Shown: positions 1-10,300 of the stretch, piece by piece
Layout of the letters: each line of letters opens with the position of its first letter
How positions within the stretch are numbered: the first letter of the stretch is position 1
The notes under the pieces: model-generated
Databases searched by the model: none
What the model was told of the DNA's origin: nothing
What the model saw: the letters and a program-made list of their open reading frames with translations, nothing else
Assembly: GCF_004803475.1 (NCBI RefSeq)
Contig: NZ_SRKY01000001.1
Coordinates: 1,276,824-1,340,823 of the forward strand
Source of the DNA: Aliishimia ponticola
GTDB lineage: Bacteria > Pseudomonadota > Alphaproteobacteria > Rhodobacterales > Rhodobacteraceae
Length of the DNA stretch: 64,000 bases
Reading direction: 5' to 3'
Translations under genes and position numbers: made by a program

Positions 1-1
1 C

Positions 2-496
2 CGGTCGGGAGAACCGCCCTGCTTCTTCGAAATGCCCCCCGTCAATCCAAACGCCAACAAGCGCCGCGAGGCCTATATCCAGTCGATGGAGCGTTTGGGC
101 CACGAACCCAAGGTGGTGCAGGTCGCGGGCAGCGGATGGGAGTTCGAACAGATCGGGTTGGAAGGCGGCATGCACCTGATTTCGGAGCGCGCCCTGCCCT
201 CTGACACGGTGCTGTGCAGCAACGACCGACTGGCCGTCGGCCTGATCGCCGCCGCCTGCCAGAAGGGGCTGCGAATCGGACATGCGCCGGGCTGCGCGCT
301 GCGAATCGCGGGCCATGATGACCACCCGTGGTCGCGTTTCACCTGCCCGCCGCTGACCACGGTTTCGCAGGATTACACCTCTATCACCGAACGCAGCGTG
401 GAAATCCTGTTTGACCTGATCCGGGGCGAAAAACCCAAGGGAGACAGGCCGGAAATCCTGTTCGACGGTAAGCTTATCCTGCGCGCCTCCGCCTGA
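2..496 (+). CDS. LacI-family transcriptional regulator, C-terminal part
   Basis: The reading frame is open from the left edge of the window, so the N-terminal helix-turn-helix lies outside. What remains is the sugar-binding periplasmic-binding-protein-like half of a LacI/GalR regulator. It includes the segment around LCSNDRLAVGLIAAA and the end of the family near TTVSQDYTSITERSVEIL. An internal ATG at 32 is unlikely to be the true start because the frame continues upstream. The gene precedes the polyol transport operon on the same strand, and a palindrome lies between the two. It is therefore probably the local repressor of that operon, but this is inferred from position. Confidence 0.85.
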   Translation, partial: RSGEPPCFFEMPPVNPNANKRREAYIQSMERLGHEPKVVQVAGSGWEFEQIGLEGGMHLISERALPSDTVLCSNDRLAVGLIAAACQKGLRIGHAPGCALRIAGHDDHPWSRFTCPPLTTVSQDYTSITERSVEILFDLIRGEKPKGDRPEILFDGKLILRASA

Positions 497-533
497 CTGC
501 GGGCCGGCCTGACCCGCTTTGGGGTGACAAAAG

Positions 534-585
534 TTTACGCGGGTAAAGTTTTTGTTTGACTGGCAGGCACTCCGTCGCCTATCCC
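534..585 (+). promoter_or_regulatory. Putative LacI-type operator and promoter of the smo operon
   Basis: An interrupted palindrome TTTAC-GCGG-GTAAA lies at 534-547. Just downstream are a -35-like TTGACT (556-561) and a -10-like TATCCC (580-585), 18 bases apart. A strong ribosome-binding site, GGGAGGAG, precedes the ATG of smoE. The size and symmetry suit a LacI-family dimer, and the partial LacI gene ends directly upstream. The match was made by eye, and no transcription start is known. Confidence 0.5.
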
Positions 586-622
586 AAGGTATCACATCCG
601 TTAACCTTGGGAGGAGACCTGG

Positions 623-1933
623 ATGACACTTAAGAGCGCACTTCTTGCGGCCTCTGCACTCGTAGGCGTGGCAGCGACCGGCGCCCTCGCCGAAACGACC
701 ATCACCGTGGCAACCGTGAACAACGGCGACATGATCCGCATGCAGGGTCTGATGGACGATTTCAACGCAAAGCACCCCGACATCACCGTGGAGTGGGTCA
801 CGCTGGAAGAGAACGTCCTGCGTCAAAACGTGACCACCGACATCTCCACCGGCGGCGGTGCATATGACATTCTGACCATCGGCACCTACGAAGTACCGAT
901 CTGGGGCGCGAATGGCTGGCTGGTATCGCTGGACGAAGGCATGTCCGACGACTGGAACGCCGATGACCTGCTGCCCGCGATTGCCGGTGGCCTGACGATC
1001 GACGACAAGTTGTATGCCGCGCCCTTCTATGGCGAATCCTCCATGGTCATGTATCGCACCGACCTGATGGAAGCGGCTGGCATGGAAATGCCCAAAGCGC
1101 CGACATGGGAATTCATCCGCGAAGCCGCGGCTGCGATGACCGATCGCGACGCAGGCATCAACGGCATCTGCGCCCGCGGTAAAGCTGGCTGGGGCGAGAA
1201 CATGGCCTTCCTGACGGCGATGTCCAACTCCTTCGGCGCCAAGTGGTTCGACGAAGACTGGAATGCACAGTTCGACAGCGAAGCCTGGGCGAACACGCTG
1301 GACTTCTACCTTGGCATGATGGAAGAGTCCGGCCCGAACGGCGCGGCGAATAACGGGTTCAACGAAAACCTGACGCTGTTCCAACAAGGCAAGTGCGGCA
1401 TGTGGATCGACGCGACGGTTGCGGCCTCCTTCGTGACTGGCGACGATTCCACCGTGGCGGACAAAGTCGGCTTCGCGCTGGCCCCCGATAACGGTCTTGG
1501 CAAGCGCGGCAACTGGCTCTGGGCTTGGTCGCTGGCAATCCCGGCCTCCTCGGACAACCAGGATGCAGCGAAAACCTTCATCAGCTGGGCCACAAGCCAA
1601 GGTTATGCTGAGCTGGTCGCATCCAAAGAAGGTTGGGCGAACGTTCCTCCCGGCACGCGCACCTCGCTTTACGAGAACGAGAAGTATCTCGAAGCTGCGC
1701 CGTTCGCACAAATGACGCTGGACAGCATCCTTGCTGCGGATCCGCAGAACCCGACCGTTGATCCGGTCCCCTACACTGGCGTTCAGTTCGTCGCTATCCC
1801 TGAATTCTCCGGTATTGCTACACAGGTCGGCCAGCAGTTCTCCGCTGCACTGGCAGGTCAGCAGACCGCGGAAGAAGCCCTTGCCAACGCGCAAGAGCTG
1901 ACCACCGAAGAGATGGAAGCGGCAGGTTACTAA
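623..1933 (+). CDS. smoE: Sorbitol/mannitol ABC transporter substrate-binding protein
   Basis: This 436-residue periplasmic protein begins with a Sec signal peptide that probably ends at GALA (about residue 23). It belongs to the extracellular solute-binding protein family 1. It would capture hexitols and deliver them to the SmoFG permease. The assignment to polyols rests on the operon, which matches the Rhodobacter sphaeroides order smoE-F-G-K-S-mtlK and includes two polyol dehydrogenases. A hairpin follows the stop codon, as often seen between binding-protein and permease genes. The exact polyol preference cannot be read from the sequence. Confidence 0.88.
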   Translation: MTLKSALLAASALVGVAATGALAETTITVATVNNGDMIRMQGLMDDFNAKHPDITVEWVTLEENVLRQNVTTDISTGGGAYDILTIGTYEVPIWGANGWLVSLDEGMSDDWNADDLLPAIAGGLTIDDKLYAAPFYGESSMVMYRTDLMEAAGMEMPKAPTWEFIREAAAAMTDRDAGINGICARGKAGWGENMAFLTAMSNSFGAKWFDEDWNAQFDSEAWANTLDFYLGMMEESGPNGAANNGFNENLTLFQQGKCGMWIDATVAASFVTGDDSTVADKVGFALAPDNGLGKRGNWLWAWSLAIPASSDNQDAAKTFISWATSQGYAELVASKEGWANVPPGTRTSLYENEKYLEAAPFAQMTLDSILAADPQNPTVDPVPYTGVQFVAIPEFSGIATQVGQQFSAALAGQQTAEEALANAQELTTEEMEAAGY

Positions 1934-1948
1934 GTTAACGAGTACCTA

Positions 1949-1974
1949 GAAGGGCAGTCTTCGGGCTGCCCTTC
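1949..1974 (+). terminator. Intercistronic hairpin after smoE
   Basis: AGGGCAG (1951-1957) pairs with CTGCCCT (1966-1972), and flanking GA/TC extends the stem. The loop has 8 bases, followed by a pyrimidine-rich stretch. It sits 16 bases after the smoE stop, before smoF. It is likely a partial terminator or an RNA-stabilising structure that gives more binding protein than permease. Confidence 0.6.
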
Positions 1975-2081
1975 GATTTCTCCCATTTTCCCCTTTTTTC
2001 TGTGCCTGCCCTTCCGAAAGCCCTGCCATGGGTTTTCGAAAGTACAGGACTGTATTTCCACCGTCCGCCCGGAGGTAAATC

Positions 2082-2948
2082 ATGGCTACCCAGCAATCGA
2101 GATCCGCCGCACGTCTGATGATCGCGCCCGCAGTCTTCGTCCTGTTGGTGTGGATGTTGATCCCACTTTGCATGACGCTGTATTTCTCATTCGCCGACTA
2201 CCGCCCCCTGCGCGGCGTGTTCGAAGCTTGGGTCGGCTTCAAGAACTACGAATCTTTCCTCTCGTCGTCGTCTTTCCTCAAGGCGGTGGGAACCACGCTT
2301 TGGATGGTCGCCGGCATTCTGTCGATCACCATTATCGGCGGCATCCTCTTTGCGCTGCTGCTGGACCAGCCGATGTTCGGGCAAGGCATCGTGCGTATCC
2401 TTGTGATTGCGCCCTTCTTCGTCATGCCCACCGTGTCTGCGCTGGTCTGGAAGAACATGTTCTTCAATGTGGATAACGGCCTGTTCTCGTATCTTTACCA
2501 GTTCCTCGGGCTACAACCTTATGATTTCCTAAGCCAATCGCCGCTCTTTTCGATCATCGTGATCGTGGCCTGGCAATGGTTGCCCTTCGCCACGCTGATC
2601 CTGCTGACAGCCGTTCAGTCACTGTCCAGCGAGCAGTTGGAAGCGGCCGAAATGGACGGCGCCCCGGCGCTCAAGCGGTTCTGGTACATCATCCTGCCGC
2701 ATCTAAGCCGCGCCATCACCGTGGTCATCCTGATCCAGACCATCTTCCTGCTGTCGATCTTTGCCGAGATTTTCGTCACCACGAACGGCGCCTTCGGCAC
2801 CCGCACACTTACCTACCTCGTCTACCAGCGCGTCCTTGAGAGCCAGAATATCGGCCTTGGCTCCGCAGGTGGTATCATCGCAGTCATTCTCGCCAACATC
2901 ATCGCCATCTTCCTGATGCGGATCGTTGGCAAGAACCTCGACAAATAA
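2082..2948 (+). CDS. smoF: Sorbitol/mannitol ABC transporter permease 1
   Basis: This 288-residue membrane protein has about six hydrophobic helices and belongs to the MalF-type inner-membrane permeases. The coupling loop near residues 180-200 has the EAA motif (EQLEAAEMDGAPALKRFWYI), which contacts the ATPase. It follows smoE after a hairpin-containing gap and lies 14 bases before smoG. With SmoG it forms the translocation channel. The start follows a GGAGG-like site. Confidence 0.87.
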   Translation: MATQQSRSAARLMIAPAVFVLLVWMLIPLCMTLYFSFADYRPLRGVFEAWVGFKNYESFLSSSSFLKAVGTTLWMVAGILSITIIGGILFALLLDQPMFGQGIVRILVIAPFFVMPTVSALVWKNMFFNVDNGLFSYLYQFLGLQPYDFLSQSPLFSIIVIVAWQWLPFATLILLTAVQSLSSEQLEAAEMDGAPALKRFWYIILPHLSRAITVVILIQTIFLLSIFAEIFVTTNGAFGTRTLTYLVYQRVLESQNIGLGSAGGIIAVILANIIAIFLMRIVGKNLDK

Positions 2949-2962
2949 GGGAGGATCGGACT

Positions 2963-3793
2963 ATGGCCCGCGCCATCACACCTCGCAAAAAGCTTATGTG
3001 GACTGTCCTCGCCTGGGGGCTGGGACTGCTGATCTTCTTCCCGATCCTGTGGACCTTCCTGACCAGCTTCAAATCCGAGGCAACCGCGATCTCCGATCCG
3101 CCGGTCTGGTTCTTCTTCGACTGGACCACGGAAAACTATCAGGCCGTGCTGGAACGGTCGAACTACCCGCTGGCGCTGTCCAACTCCATCGCCATTGCCG
3201 TGGGTTCGACCTTGCTGGGTATCGTCATCGCTGTGCCCGCGGCATGGGCCATGGCCTTCGTGCCGGGCGATCGGACCAAGGACGTTCTGCTGTGGATGCT
3301 GTCCACCAAGATGCTTCCGGCGGTTGGCGTTCTGTATCCGCTGGTGCTGCTGGCAAAATGGCTTGGCCTGATGGACAGCCGCCTGCTGTTGATCGTCATC
3401 CTGATGCTGATCAACCTGCCGATCATCGTATGGATGCTCTACACCTATTTCCGCGAAATTCCGGGCGAGATCCTGGAAGCCGCACGGATGGATGGGGCCT
3501 CGCTCAAGGATGAAATCCTTTATGTCCTGACACCGATGGCCGTGCCGGGGATCGCCTCGACCATTCTGCTCAACATCATTCTGGCCTGGAACGAAGCCTT
3601 CTGGACCATTCTGCTGACGACAGTGGACGCCGCGCCGCTGACCAAATTCATCGCCAGCTTCTCCGCCCCAGAGGGCCTGTTCTACGCCAAGCTCAGCGCC
3701 GCTTCGATCATGGCCATCGCGCCGATCCTGATCATGGGCTGGTTCAGCCAGAAACAACTCGTCCGGGGTCTGACCTTCGGCGCCGTGAAGTAA
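2963..3793 (+). CDS. smoG: Sorbitol/mannitol ABC transporter permease 2
   Basis: This 276-residue MalG-type permease has six predicted membrane helices and an EAA coupling loop ([17 protein letters not shown]) around residue 170. It pairs with SmoF in the membrane and docks on SmoK. It starts 14 bases after smoF behind GGGAGG and ends 11 bases before smoK, so all are probably on one transcript. Confidence 0.87.
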   Translation: MARAITPRKKLMWTVLAWGLGLLIFFPILWTFLTSFKSEATAISDPPVWFFFDWTTENYQAVLERSNYPLALSNSIAIAVGSTLLGIVIAVPAAWAMAFVPGDRTKDVLLWMLSTKMLPAVGVLYPLVLLAKWLGLMDSRLLLIVILMLINLPIIVWMLYTYFREIPGEILEAARMDGASLKDEILYVLTPMAVPGIASTILLNIILAWNEAFWTILLTTVDAAPLTKFIASFSAPEGLFYAKLSAASIMAIAPILIMGWFSQKQLVRGLTFGAVK

Positions 3794-3804
3794 GGAATTC
3801 AAAA

Positions 3805-4805
<1,001 letters not shown>

Positions 4806-4809
<4 letters not shown>

Positions 4810-5585
4810 CCCGGCTTGAGGGGAAAACTGCACTGATCACCGGCGCCGCGCGTGGCATCGGACGGGCCTTTGCGGCCGCCTATGTACGCGAAGGCGCGCG
4901 GGTGATCATTGCGGATATCGATCACGCGCGCGCGGCCCAAACGGCTGCCGAGATCGACCCCGACAAATGCCTGCCCGTTCAGATGGATGTAACCGATACG
5001 GCCAGCATCAAGGCCGCTATCGCGTCGGCAGAAAGCCACGGCTTTGCGCAGATCGACATCCTGATCAACAACGCCGCGCTGTTCACCGCCGCCCCTATCG
5101 TCGAGATCTCCGAAGCCGATTTCGACCGCACCTTCGACGTCAACGTGAAGGGGACGCTGTTCACCCTGCAAGCGGTGGCGCAGCACATGATCGACCGTGG
5201 CATCAAGGGCAAGATCATCAACATGGCCAGTCAGGCCGGACGTCGCGGAGAACCGCTTGTCGCCGTTTATTGCGCGACCAAGGCGGCTGTCATCTCGCTT
5301 ACCCAATCGGCGGGGCTGAACCTGATCACGCATGGCATCAACGTGAATGCCATCGCGCCGGGTGTCGTCGACGGCGAACATTGGGACGGCGTGGACGCGT
5401 TCTTTGCGAAATACGAGGGCAAAGCCCCCGGACAGAAGAAGAAAGAGGTCGGCGCAGCCGTGCCTTATGGCCGCATGGGCCGGGCTGAGGATTTGACCGG
5501 CATGGCCGTGTTCCTCGCCTCGGACGAGGCCGATTACATCGTCGCCCAGACCTACAATGTGGATGGCGGCCAATGGATGAGCTGA
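4806..5585 (+). CDS. smoS: Sorbitol dehydrogenase, short-chain dehydrogenase type
   Basis: This 259-residue classical SDR should oxidise D-sorbitol (glucitol) to fructose with NAD+, as the Rhodobacter SmoS enzyme does. The cofactor motif TGAARGIG lies near the N terminus, NNAAL follows, and the catalytic S and YxxxK appear in NMASQAG and YCATKA. Length and position between smoK and mtlK match the known operon. The gene overlaps smoK by 4 bases. Confidence 0.88.
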
Positions 5586-5614
5586 TCATGGATCGCGCGC
5601 AGGGAGACGCCCCG

Positions 5615-7081
5615 ATGAAACTCGGTAACGCGACGCTGGACCAACTGCCCCAAGGGATTTCCGGGCCGACCTATGACAGGTCGGTGCTTACGCCGGGCAT
5701 CGTGCATATCGGGCTTGGCAACTTTCACCGTGGCCATCAGGCCTGGTATCTGCACCGGTTGATGCAGGACGGGCTGGCCCATGATTGGGCGATTGTGGGC
5801 GCAGGTGTGCGCGCGGGCGACGAGGCGCAGCGTAACCGGCTGGCGGCGCAGGACTACCTGACAACGCTGATCGAACTGGATCCGGCGGGCCGCTCTGCCG
5901 AAGTTATCGGCTCCATGATCGATTTCGTGCCGGTGCAGGAAGGCAACGCCCCCCTCATCGCGCAGATGGCCGACCCTGCCATCCGCATCGTGGCGCTGAC
6001 CGTCACCGAAGGCGGGTACTATATCGACCCGGTGACCAATGGCTTTGACGCGGACCATCCCGATATCCAGCACGACGCCGCCAACCCGGACAGCCCCCAC
6101 ACCGCGTTCGGCGCGATGATTGCCGCACTCAAGCAGCGCCGCGATGCCGGAACCGGCCCCTTCACCGGGCTGAGCTGTGACAACCTGCAAGGCAATGGCG
6201 CGATCCTGCGGCAGACCGTCGTGTCTCTGGCCCGGATGAGCGACCCGGCCCTCGCCGATTGGATCGACGCCAACTGCACCTTCCCCAACTCGATGGTCGA
6301 TTGCATTGTCCCGGCGACCGGGCCGAAAGAACTCGACATCGTGCGTATGATGGGGATCGACGACGCCGCGCCCGTCACTCACGAAAACTTCCGCCAATGG
6401 GTGATCGAGGACGAATTCTGCGCGGGCCGCCCGGACTGGGACAAGGTCGGCGCGACTTTCTCGGACAATGTCCACGCCTATGAATCGATGAAGATCCGCA
6501 TCCTGAATGGCGGGCATCAGGTGATCTCCAATCCGGGCGAAATTCTGGGCGTCGAGTTCATCTCTGGCTGCATGGCGAACCCGCTGATCGGGCCGTTCTT
6601 CCGCAAGCTCGCCACTGAGGAGATCACGCCCCATGTGAACCCCGTGCCCGGCATGGCCCCTGCGGATTACGTCGATCTGATCGACCGCCGTTTCTCCAAC
6701 CCGGAGATCGTCGATACCGTGCGCCGCGTGGCCTTTGACGGGTCGTCCCGGCATACCGGCTTTTTGCTGCCGACCCTGCGCGACGCGCTGAACGCCGGCA
6801 CCCCGATTGACGGTCTGGCCCTGGCCGAAGCGCTTTGGGCGCGCATGTGTGAAGGCACCCGCGAGGATGGCACGATCATTGCGCCGAACGATCCGATCTG
6901 GGACAGCCTGAACAGCGCTGCGAAAGCCGCCAAAACCGACCCTGCCGCATGGCTTGCCCAACGCGATCTTTATGGCGACCTGGCGGAAAACGCGACCTTC
7001 GTCGCGGCCTTTTCCCATTGGCTGAACCTGATCTGGTCCGACGGCACCGAAGCCGCGCTGACCGCGTATCTGAACGGCTGA
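5615..7081 (+). CDS. mtlK: Mannitol 2-dehydrogenase
   Basis: This 488-residue long-chain polyol dehydrogenase should oxidise D-mannitol to fructose with NAD+. Family features include GLGNFHRGHQAWYL near the N terminus and KIRILNGGHQ around the active-site region. The frame is open from an ATG at 5573, but AGGGAG (5601-5606) sits 8 bases before the ATG at 5615, and the usual family length supports that start. It closes the polyol operon: fructose produced here and by SmoS would enter central metabolism through a kinase not seen in the window. Confidence 0.88.
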   Translation: MKLGNATLDQLPQGISGPTYDRSVLTPGIVHIGLGNFHRGHQAWYLHRLMQDGLAHDWAIVGAGVRAGDEAQRNRLAAQDYLTTLIELDPAGRSAEVIGSMIDFVPVQEGNAPLIAQMADPAIRIVALTVTEGGYYIDPVTNGFDADHPDIQHDAANPDSPHTAFGAMIAALKQRRDAGTGPFTGLSCDNLQGNGAILRQTVVSLARMSDPALADWIDANCTFPNSMVDCIVPATGPKELDIVRMMGIDDAAPVTHENFRQWVIEDEFCAGRPDWDKVGATFSDNVHAYESMKIRILNGGHQVISNPGEILGVEFISGCMANPLIGPFFRKLATEEITPHVNPVPGMAPADYVDLIDRRFSNPEIVDTVRRVAFDGSSRHTGFLLPTLRDALNAGTPIDGLALAEALWARMCEGTREDGTIIAPNDPIWDSLNSAAKAAKTDPAAWLAQRDLYGDLAENATFVAAFSHWLNLIWSDGTEAALTAYLNG

Positions 7082-7093
7082 TCCGCCCTTCCT

Positions 7094-7117
7094 GGTGCCG
7101 GGCCCTGCCCCGGCATC
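7094..7117 (+). terminator. Possible terminator of the smo-mtlK operon
   Basis: TGCCGGG (7096-7102) pairs with CCCGGCA (7109-7115) around a 6-base loop, and the stem can be extended by two pairs. It lies 12 bases after the mtlK stop. No clean T-tract follows, only TAATTTT about 15 bases on, so its strength is uncertain. Confidence 0.5.
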
Positions 7118-7302
7118 GCCGCCTTCCCCCTAATTTTACAGACCTGATACCGGGTGCATTTTACGCGCCCGCCCCTGCCATGAGCGTGTTTCCGCACAAG
7201 GTAAGGAAAAGCATACTTGCCCGATTTCCCGCATAGGTAATACTCGCCGGGTATTTCGTGCGTTTCATTTTGCTATCCATTTTTCAAAAGGGAGGGGTCA
7301 TC

Positions 7303-10300
7303 ATGTCCCTGATCAACCAACTGCGTCCGGTACTGAGCGCCCTTGAAGACAACGGCATTACAGAGGCCCTTTCGAGCCTGCCAATGATCGCGGATGATCT
7401 GACCGGCCTGATCGACAGCCTTGATCTTGATGATCTCGATACACTGATCGACGACGCGCTGGCTGCTGCGGAATCCCTTGTGGATGACGAGGCGCGCGCC
7501 GCCGCACTGGCAGAGGCATTGGACGATCTGGACGGGATCACCGCGTCTGCCACCGGCAGCGAAGTCACCGTGGCGTTGACCGCAGGCACCGACGCTGTCG
7601 TCGATATTCTGGATGGCGATATCGGGCTGGGCGGCGCGGCCTTCAGCCTTGAAGCGCAGGCGGATTTCTCCGGCTCTATCGCCGTCGCCGTCGATGTGAA
7701 CTTCTCTTACGACACCAGCACGGATACGCTGACCCTTATCGATACGCCGCAGGACGAGGTATCCTTGTCCACCGCGATTTCAGCGGATGTGTCGGCCGAT
7801 GCGACGATTGCGGGCGGCGTCATCGCCGTGGAACTGACCGATGCCATGGCGGCCCCGGAACTTGCGATCTCTGCCGGGTTCAACTTTGCCAGCCTCGATC
7901 CGAATGACATCACGGTGACCTATGGCGGCACCTCCCGGCTGGAATTCGACCTGGCGACCGTGGTCGCCAATGGCCTGCTGCCCGGCATCACCGCCACGAT
8001 CGGGATCGATTGGGATCCTCTCGATCCGGCGCGGGCCCCTGAAATCACCTTTGGCGATGTGGGTATCTCGGTCGGGGAACTGGTCGAAGCCATTGCCGAA
8101 ATGCTGGACCCGATTGCCGATATCCTGTTCGAAGGCATCATCGGCAAGATCGTGAACATCATGACCGAACCCTTGCCGATCATCAGCGATGGTTTGAACG
8201 CGGTAAATGCGATTGATCTGTTTGATACCATCCCCACAAGTGGCGACAGCATTTTCAACCTGCTCGACGGGATCGGGCTTTATCTGCAAGGCAAGGGCAA
8301 TACCCAGGGCGTGCAAATCCTGTCGAACTTCGCCGAGGCGCTCGCGATCCTCAAGCAGCTCAACGATTTTGCGGAAAATGACGGTATCATCCCGCTGGGC
8401 GAGTTCAGCATCCCCGGCTTTGACGCGGATGTCGATCCGATCCCGGCGGCCAGCTTCACCATTGCCGATATCGGCGGGCAGACGCCACTGGAATTCCTCA
8501 ATCAACTGGCCATCGACGCGAACCTGTTCCAGACCGTTCTGGATTCTGTCCCCGGCTTGTCGGATTTGACCTCGGGCAGCCTTGGCGTGTCCTCGCCCAG
8601 TGACGAAAGCGGGCTAAGCTTCCCGCTGTTTGAAAACCCAGAGATGATCCTGAACGTGCTGCTGCCGGAGCTGACCGGTGGCACCCCCGTGCCGATCATC
8701 CAATACGATATTCCCGCGATCTCGGGCGAGGCCCGGTTCGGCGAGTTCTTCTTCCCCGTCTTTGGCCCCTTCGGCTTGACGCTGGATGGCTTTACCGAGG
8801 CGACGGTCGATTTCATTGTCGGCTATGACACCTACGCGCTGACGGTCGAGGATGGCACATTCGCCGACGGGCTGTTCCTGACGACGCAGGAAATGGCGCC
8901 GGGTGAGCAAATCGAACGCCAGCCGGACGACTTGCAGTTCGAATATCGTCCCATCGCCTATGCGACCTCCGGCGTCTTTGCCGGGGTTGCCGTGGATGCT
9001 GTCGTTGTGCGCGTTGGCGTGGCGGGCGGCATCACCGGCTTTGTCGCGGCCTTCCTGCCCGGCGGCGAGGTCGATACCGAGATGGGCGAAATTCCCAACG
9101 GGGTACTACGGCTGAGCGATTTCGGCTCCGGCTGCTTTCTGGACCCGATCCTTGGCCGCATCGGCGCAGAGGTCATTGCCTCCATCAAGATCGGCTTTGG
9201 CATTTTCAGCTTCGACTATGACATCACCATTGCCGACATCACGCTGGCCAATTTCGAATTTGGCTGCCCGCCCGCAACCGAGGAAATCGATGGGCTGGGC
9301 CGTTATGCCAGCACCTCGACCATCCTGTTCCATGTGGGGCCAGAGATCGGCAATCGCATCATCGAGGGCATCGCAGATACGCAGATCAACGAAACCTACC
9401 GCGTCAGTCAGGGCGTCGATGAGGACGGTCTGGATGTGCCCGGCGCGCTGCGGGTTGAATATGCCGGAACATTCCAGAATTTCGGCGTAGACGACGGCGA
9501 AGCCGCCCCGACCGAGATTACTGCCGATTTCGGTGATGGTGACGACGCGATTGTGATTTCCGCCGACCTTAACGTGACGGTGGATGTGTCGGGCGGCGAC
9601 GGGCTGGATATTCTGGAAGGCGCGGCGCTGAATGACGAATTGGACGGCGGCGCAGGCAATGACCGCCTGTTTGGACGCGCGGGCAATGATATCCTGACCG
9701 GCGGCGATGGCGATGATTACCTCGAAGGGGGGCTTGGTGCCGATACGCTGAGCGGCGGCGATGGCCGCGACCGCGTCAGCTATGAAAGCAGCGCTGTGGG
9801 TGTCACCCTTCTCTGGAACGGGTCCGCCGTGATCGGTAGCGGCGGTGAGGCGGAAGGCGATGTGCTGACCTCTATCGAATATATCGTCGGATCCGCGCAT
9901 GACGACGTGTTGACCGGAAACCCCATCGAAAGCAACACCTTGCAGGGCAATGCCGGCGACGACGTTCTGATCGGCGGCAATGATGACGACTTCCTGCTGG
10001 GCGATGCGGGGGCCGATATGCTGCTGGGCGGCGCGGGCACGGATGGGACCAGCTACGTCACCTCAAATGATGCGGTGATCGTCGACCTTGCCGCCGGAAC
10101 GGCGAGCGGCGGTGATGCCGAAGGCGATATCCTGTCCAGCATCGAATCCGTCATGGGATCGGCCTTCTACGATGTGCTCCTGGGCGATAATGGCGACAAC
10201 GCGCTGGCCGGCTGGATCGGCGAAGACATTCTTGATGGCCGCCTTGGCGCGGATGAGGTCTCCGGCGGCCAGGGCGATGACATCGTCTATGGCCGTGGCG

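Noticed and set aside
2822..3802. 326-codon frame antisense to smoG
   Set aside because: Rich in His, Gln, Arg and Asp in the way typical of shadows of GC-rich genes; overlaps a clear permease gene.
5552..7018. 488-codon open frame antisense to mtlK
   Set aside because: It is a shadow of a well-supported sense gene with normal codon bias; no recognisable protein features.
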